This document shows positions 26,101 through 32,100 of a DNA stretch of 64,000 bases, one piece after another; position 1 is the first letter of the stretch; every line of letters begins with the position of its first letter. Both the position numbers and the translations under genes were made by a program. Source of the DNA: Calliphora vicina (taxonomy: Eukaryota > Arthropoda > Insecta > Diptera > Calliphoridae); assembly GCF_958450345.1 (NCBI RefSeq), contig NC_088780.1, positions 165,150,726-165,214,725 on the forward strand, given 5' to 3'. The notes under the pieces are model-generated. The model was not told the DNA's origin, did no database searches, and was given only the letters and a program-made list of their open reading frames with translations.

Positions 26101-29100
26101 TCTCCACAAAACGTTGACAGAGACTTAACGGAAATATTAATAGATAAAATAGACGGACAATTTAGATCTTGCATTATAGACGAAAAACCAACACTGGACT
26201 CACTTTATAAACGATTTTCTCAACTAAAATTACTATATGATAAAAGGGCTATAGATTTTAAATCAAAAAAAATAACTAATGCACAAAACAACACAAACAT
26301 CCATAACGAAAAGAAAGAAACTGGCAGGAACTTTAATAATAAACAACATTTTAATAAGAAATCTTCAAATAATTTTCAAACCAACAACTTTCAAAATAAA
26401 TATGCCGGTAACCCTCAGTCTCAACAACATAGAAATAATCCCATACCTATGGATATAGGAAATTTAGAAGACAATGCAGAGAATGAAGTAAATTTTCTTT
26501 CAAGCCCACAAAACGATTGCTACCCCTAATAACGGTTACAATAGGTAATAAAAGAGTTATTTGCTTAATTGATACCGGCGCAGAAACTAGTATTATAAAA
26601 CCAAATTTGTTCCCAAATGAATTTTTTGAAACACAACTAAATAAACCTTTCATGTTCCGAACATTAAATGGAATCAACTCAACATTAAAAGGCATAATAA
26701 CTACAATACCTAAAGAGTTTAATATTCATGGTACACTTTCGTGGAAAATAATTAACTTTACAGGCAGAAAATATGATGCCATTGTTGGCCAAAATTTTCT
26801 TATTCCATTGAAAGCCAAAATAGATTTAGAAAAAAAATATATTGACATATTCGGAAAGAAAATCCTATTTGATGAAGATTCTCCATATCATATAAACAGT
26901 ATCCAAACTATTAACGATACTAAATTTCAAAATATCAACGAATTAAATTTAAGTAATTTAAATAACGAAGAATACTTAAAAATAACAAAGTTATTAAACG
27001 AATACAACGACTTATTCTATAAAGATGGCGATGTTTTAACTTGTACAGAAGAGGTACAACATGTAATCCCAACAACTATTAATACACCTCTTTATTCAAA
27101 AATATATAGATACCCCCAAATTCACGAAAAGGAAATCCAAAATCAAATACAGGAGATGCTCTCTCAAAATATCATCCAGGAAAGTAGTTCTCCTTACAAC
27201 AGTCCTCTATGGATAGTTCCAAAAAAAATCGACAATTCTGGTATCAAAAAGTGGAGACTCGTTGTGGATTATAGAAAACTCAACGAGTTTACAAAAACAG
27301 ACAAATTCCCTATTCCGCATATGGAAGCTATACTAGATAAATTAGGTAGAGCACAGTATTTTTCAACCCTCGACCTAGCAAAAGGCTTTCACCAAATTTT
27401 GGTAAAACCGGAGGATAGGGAGAAAACCGCCTTTTCTACTCCATTCGGTCACTATGAATTCGTAAGAATGCCGTTTGGGTTGAAAAATGCACCATCGACC
27501 TTTCAAAGGCTGATGAATACCGTGTTGAAAGATTATATAAATAAAATTTGCGTCGTATATTTAGACGATATTCTAATATTTAGCACATCTTTAGATGAGC
27601 ATTTACTTAACTTGGAAAAAATTTTCAATCGTCTCCGAGAAACTAAATTAAAAATACAAATTGATAAATGTAGTTTTCTACAACGCCAAACTGAGTTTTT
27701 AGGTCATATTCTCACCCCTCAAGGTGTAAAACCTAATCCAAAAAAAGTTAAAATTATCCAAAATTTGAAAATTCCAAATACTCAAAAGAAAATTAAGTCC
27801 TTCCTGGGGATGACGGGGTTTTATCGGAAATTTATAAAGGATTATGCCAAAATCGCATTCCCAATGACAAAATTTTTAAAGAAAAATGAAAAAGTCAATG
27901 TTAATGATCCCAATTTCATTGTAGCTTTTCAAAAATTAAAAGACATTCTTATAAACCCTCCCATATTAAGGTACCCAAATTTCAATAAAAAATTTAAATT
28001 AATAACAGATGCTAGCAATTATGCACTGGGGGCTGTTTTAACACAAGATGGCCATCCGGTCTGTTATGCATCCAGAACACTTAACGACCACGAAAAAAAT
28101 TACTCAACCATCGAAAAAGAGCTCTTAGCTATAGTCTGGGGCACTCAGTATTTTAGACCTTATTTATACGGGGTAGAATTTGATCTCAGTACAGATCATC
28201 AACCACTTAAGTGGCTACAAGCCAAAAATAATGGCAAAAATATTAACCCCAGATTACAAAGATGGCTTGTCCTCCTTATGGACTATAATGCCAAAATTGA
28301 ATACATTAAGGGTAAAGAAAATCATATTGCAGATTTTCTTAGTCGTATCGAAGAGAGAGATTCAGCAGAAAATATAAATGTAGGTGAAAATTTGATAGAA
28401 AATAGATCCACATCATCATTAGAAGTGGAAACAATGCATTATCAAGAGGAAAATGTAAACGACAATTTCAAAATTTTAACCACAGTTGTTAATCGCTTTA
28501 AATTTCAAATAGTAATAACTGAAAGAAAAACTATGGACTCCATGTGTATATTTGACAAAATCAGAATCTTTCTAGATAACGATGATCTAAATTCCCCGGA
28601 AATAGGTAATTATCTCAAACAATTTCCACTTAAGGGACAGGTTGCAGTGTTTTCAAATGTCAATGAAAGAAAATATTATCAATTTCAAAAAGTTATAGAA
28701 AATTTATACCAGAATAGAACCGATGTAAAATTCTTTAAATGTTCATATTTTGCTAAAGATATTGAAGATATTAATGAACTGAAAAAACAAATATCGTTGT
28801 ATCATAAAAATGAAACAGGTCACTCCGGAATCAACCCAACATACGAAGGAATAAGACACAAAATATATAACCCCAAGTTAAAATTAACGATTCATGAAGT
28901 AATAAATAACTGCGATTATTGCACATCCGCAAAATATGATAGAAACCCAATAAAACCGAAATTGCACCTTACCGAAAGTCCCCCCACCACTAATGAAATA
29001 GTACATGTCGATACATACGTAAACACGAAACAATCGTTTGTTATTTTCATAGATAAATTCTCAAAGTTCGCAATTCATTTTCACCTTCCTGACAGAAACA

Positions 29101-32100
29101 ATCAAACCATAATTCAAAAACTAAGAGAATTTCTAGCTATTAAAGGCAATGTAAAAAAACTCGTATTCGACAACGAGTTCAACACAGTCAATGTTCGAAA
29201 ATTCCTAGATGATAACAATATATTATATCATGCAACAAAACCAAATAGCCACACAGGAAATTCGGACATAGAAAGACTTAATAATACTATAACCGAAAAA
29301 ATTAGAGTATTAAACCTAGAAGACAATATACCAATTATATCACAAATGGCAAAAGCAATTAAATTTTATAATAATACTTACCATTCATCAATTAAATGTA
29401 CTCCCTTTGAAGTGGAACAACATAAAATAGATCACAATATAATAAAAAAAAGAATTGATGCAAACAAAAAAAGAGTACTAGAAAAAGAAAACGAAAAAAG
29501 AGAAGAATATATCGAAAACAGAAGAGAGGGCTATATAAAAAACTATAGAAGCTTAAGACATAAAGAACAACCAAAATTTAGGAAACAAAAATTGGAAAAT
29601 GTCCATGTGTCTAATATTAAAAGACCTTTCAAATTTTTAGGGCTTCATACAAATACCGATAACATGAATCCTATTAATGCTGACGATGATATTGACTTTG
29701 AATATTTGTCCAAACGCTTAGAAAATCTCAAAAGACGCTTTAGAAACTGAAACGGCCCAAATTTGAAAAATACTAATATCAAACGTCCTTTTAAATTTTC
29801 AGAAATTCATATGGATAATAATTGCCCTGACAATCATCCCAACGACTAAAGGTACACTTCAAGTGAACACACTTCATCAGAACAAAGGATTTGAGATAAT
29901 TAGAATTAGACCAGTGGAAATAATTAACCAAACCATTACTGTACTTCACTTAATAGACACTAATCAATATTATAAAATAATAGAAGATATAGAATTAAAA
30001 ATAACAAATTTACATATACCCCCAAATGGTCTTATCGAAAGTCAAATACAAAGACTAAAAACTAAAATTAAATCAATTAGCCCCCGAAACTCCACTCACA
30101 GGAAAAAGAGAGGATTACTAAATATTGTTGGTTCAGCACAGAAATTTTTGTTTGGTACTATGGATAACGAAGATAGAAATGACATTTTAACCCATTTAAA
30201 TTTGGTATCTGAAAATAATCACTATGCTATAGAAAACCTCAACAAACAAATCATAATAAATGATCACTTTCAGAAAAGTATCAATTTGCTTCAGTCTACT
30301 ATGCAATCAGATCGCAATACAATCAATACTGCCTTCAAAGATTTAAAAACGAAAAATAATCATATAGCAGTTCAAGTACTATATGCAGACATTATGCTAA
30401 AACTAAATTACATTGAAGATAAAGTTAATCAAATACAGAACAGCATTGCTTCAGCCAAGAACCACATATTACACCCAAATATACTTACATCTGACGAAAT
30501 CATGACTTACAACATTGACTTTTACAAACTTCAACTTATAAAACTAGACGTTATGTACTACAAAGACGATTTATTAGTGATTGCCCTAAAAATACCTTTA
30601 AATTCTTATACCACTGATTTAAAGGCAATATTCCCAATGCCAAATTCAAACTTTTATGAAATAGATGATAATATAGAATATTTTGTAAATGTTGATAACA
30701 CAACATACAAATTCAGAGAAAATACCCCATTAAAATACATGGACATAAGTTCAAACTGTATACTCATAGGAAACTGCAAGTTAAGGCAAAACAAAAAATT
30801 TCAAATAATAAATGTCGATGATGAAACGATAATAATAAAAAATGCCATAAGAAAAAAAATTGATTCAAAATTGTGACGATAGGGTATTTATTTTGAATGG
30901 AAATTATTTAATATCCTATTATAATTGTGAAATCCAAATTGATAATTATGTATATCTTAACAAAAATGAAATGACATTTGACAAATTTAATTATGAAACT
31001 AGTATAAATGTCTTTACAGAAGATTTCAATATATCGTTTCAGAATATACCATATGAAAACAATTATCAAAATATAAAAGAAATAAAAGAATTGAAGTTAC
31101 ATAAAAATATAAGCTATGGAATAAGTTTTTCAATGATAATCATAATTATTATTATAATTATTGTACTAATTTGTTTTCGAAAGAAAAATCAAGTAAAAAT
31201 TAATATAAATGAACCTTCTCCTAAAATAAAAGAAATTGAAAAAAAATATGAGATAGAAGAATAAACAATTAAATTCAGGAGAATTTTTTAACAAAGGGTA
31301 GAGGAGTTACATATAACCAAATATACAGACTGTCTGGTTGTATATATATGTACAACCATACACTTTGTTATTTGTTTGTATGTCAGAGCAACCTGATAGT
31401 TTTGTTATTGTGGATAGTCGCAATATCAGAGCTGTGGGAATGCTCTACATACACATTTATATCCATATAATAATGTAGACATAAGTTTATGCTGAATTGC
31501 AGATTAGCTGCAATTCTTAGCTTTAAGTTATTTTTAAGATTTAAATAAAGGCAGTTTTTAAACAACCAGAAACAACTAAAGTTGTTTTATTCTGTAAATC
31601 GCGTGCTCAACATTTTTTTCGGCTCAAGTAAGAAACAAAATTTGGTACAGTTACTTGGCAGAATTTAATGTTTGGTTGTTTTATATAGTTAAAGTGGACA
31701 CGTAGTTTTGCATATATTTGGTAAGAATTTAAGCACATTTAGATTATTAGGTAAAAATAATTGTTTACCACTGTAGCCCAAGTTCGTGTAATGTGGACCA
31801 CTTAAATTACTTGATTATGTACTTCTGGTCCACATTACCCGACAATAACTATGTACTTTGTATGCCATCTATCTAAGCCAAGAACGCGACTTTTTAGTTT
31901 GTATTAATAATAACACAGTACAACATTTTTCAGTTCATTGCTTTGGGACTCAATTCCGACAATTGCACGTGAAAGTAGCCCCAAAAATAAGAACTTCTGC
32001 ATCATTAGTTTTGTCAAGTTGGCTGCCGTAATAATTTAATGGCCATACGAATTTTTTTCCTCAAGGTGGATTTTTATCACTTTTTCTATATTTTAGCACG

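Larger units (their letters stand above)
24993..31599 (+). mobile_element. Errantivirus-like gypsy LTR retrotransposon, recent insertion
   Basis: This is a 6,607-bp element with 295-bp LTRs that I read as identical and a 4-bp target duplication, CGCG (24989-24992 and 31600-31603). The order is LTR, primer binding site, gag, pol (protease, RT, RNase H, integrase), an env-like third gene, polypurine tract, LTR. LTRs starting AGTTAC, the TGGCGCAGTCG binding site, a gag without zinc knuckles and a third gene place it near 17.6/297/tom-type elements. Gag and pol are open throughout and env has one net frame break. The matching LTRs imply a young insertion. Confidence 0.95.
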
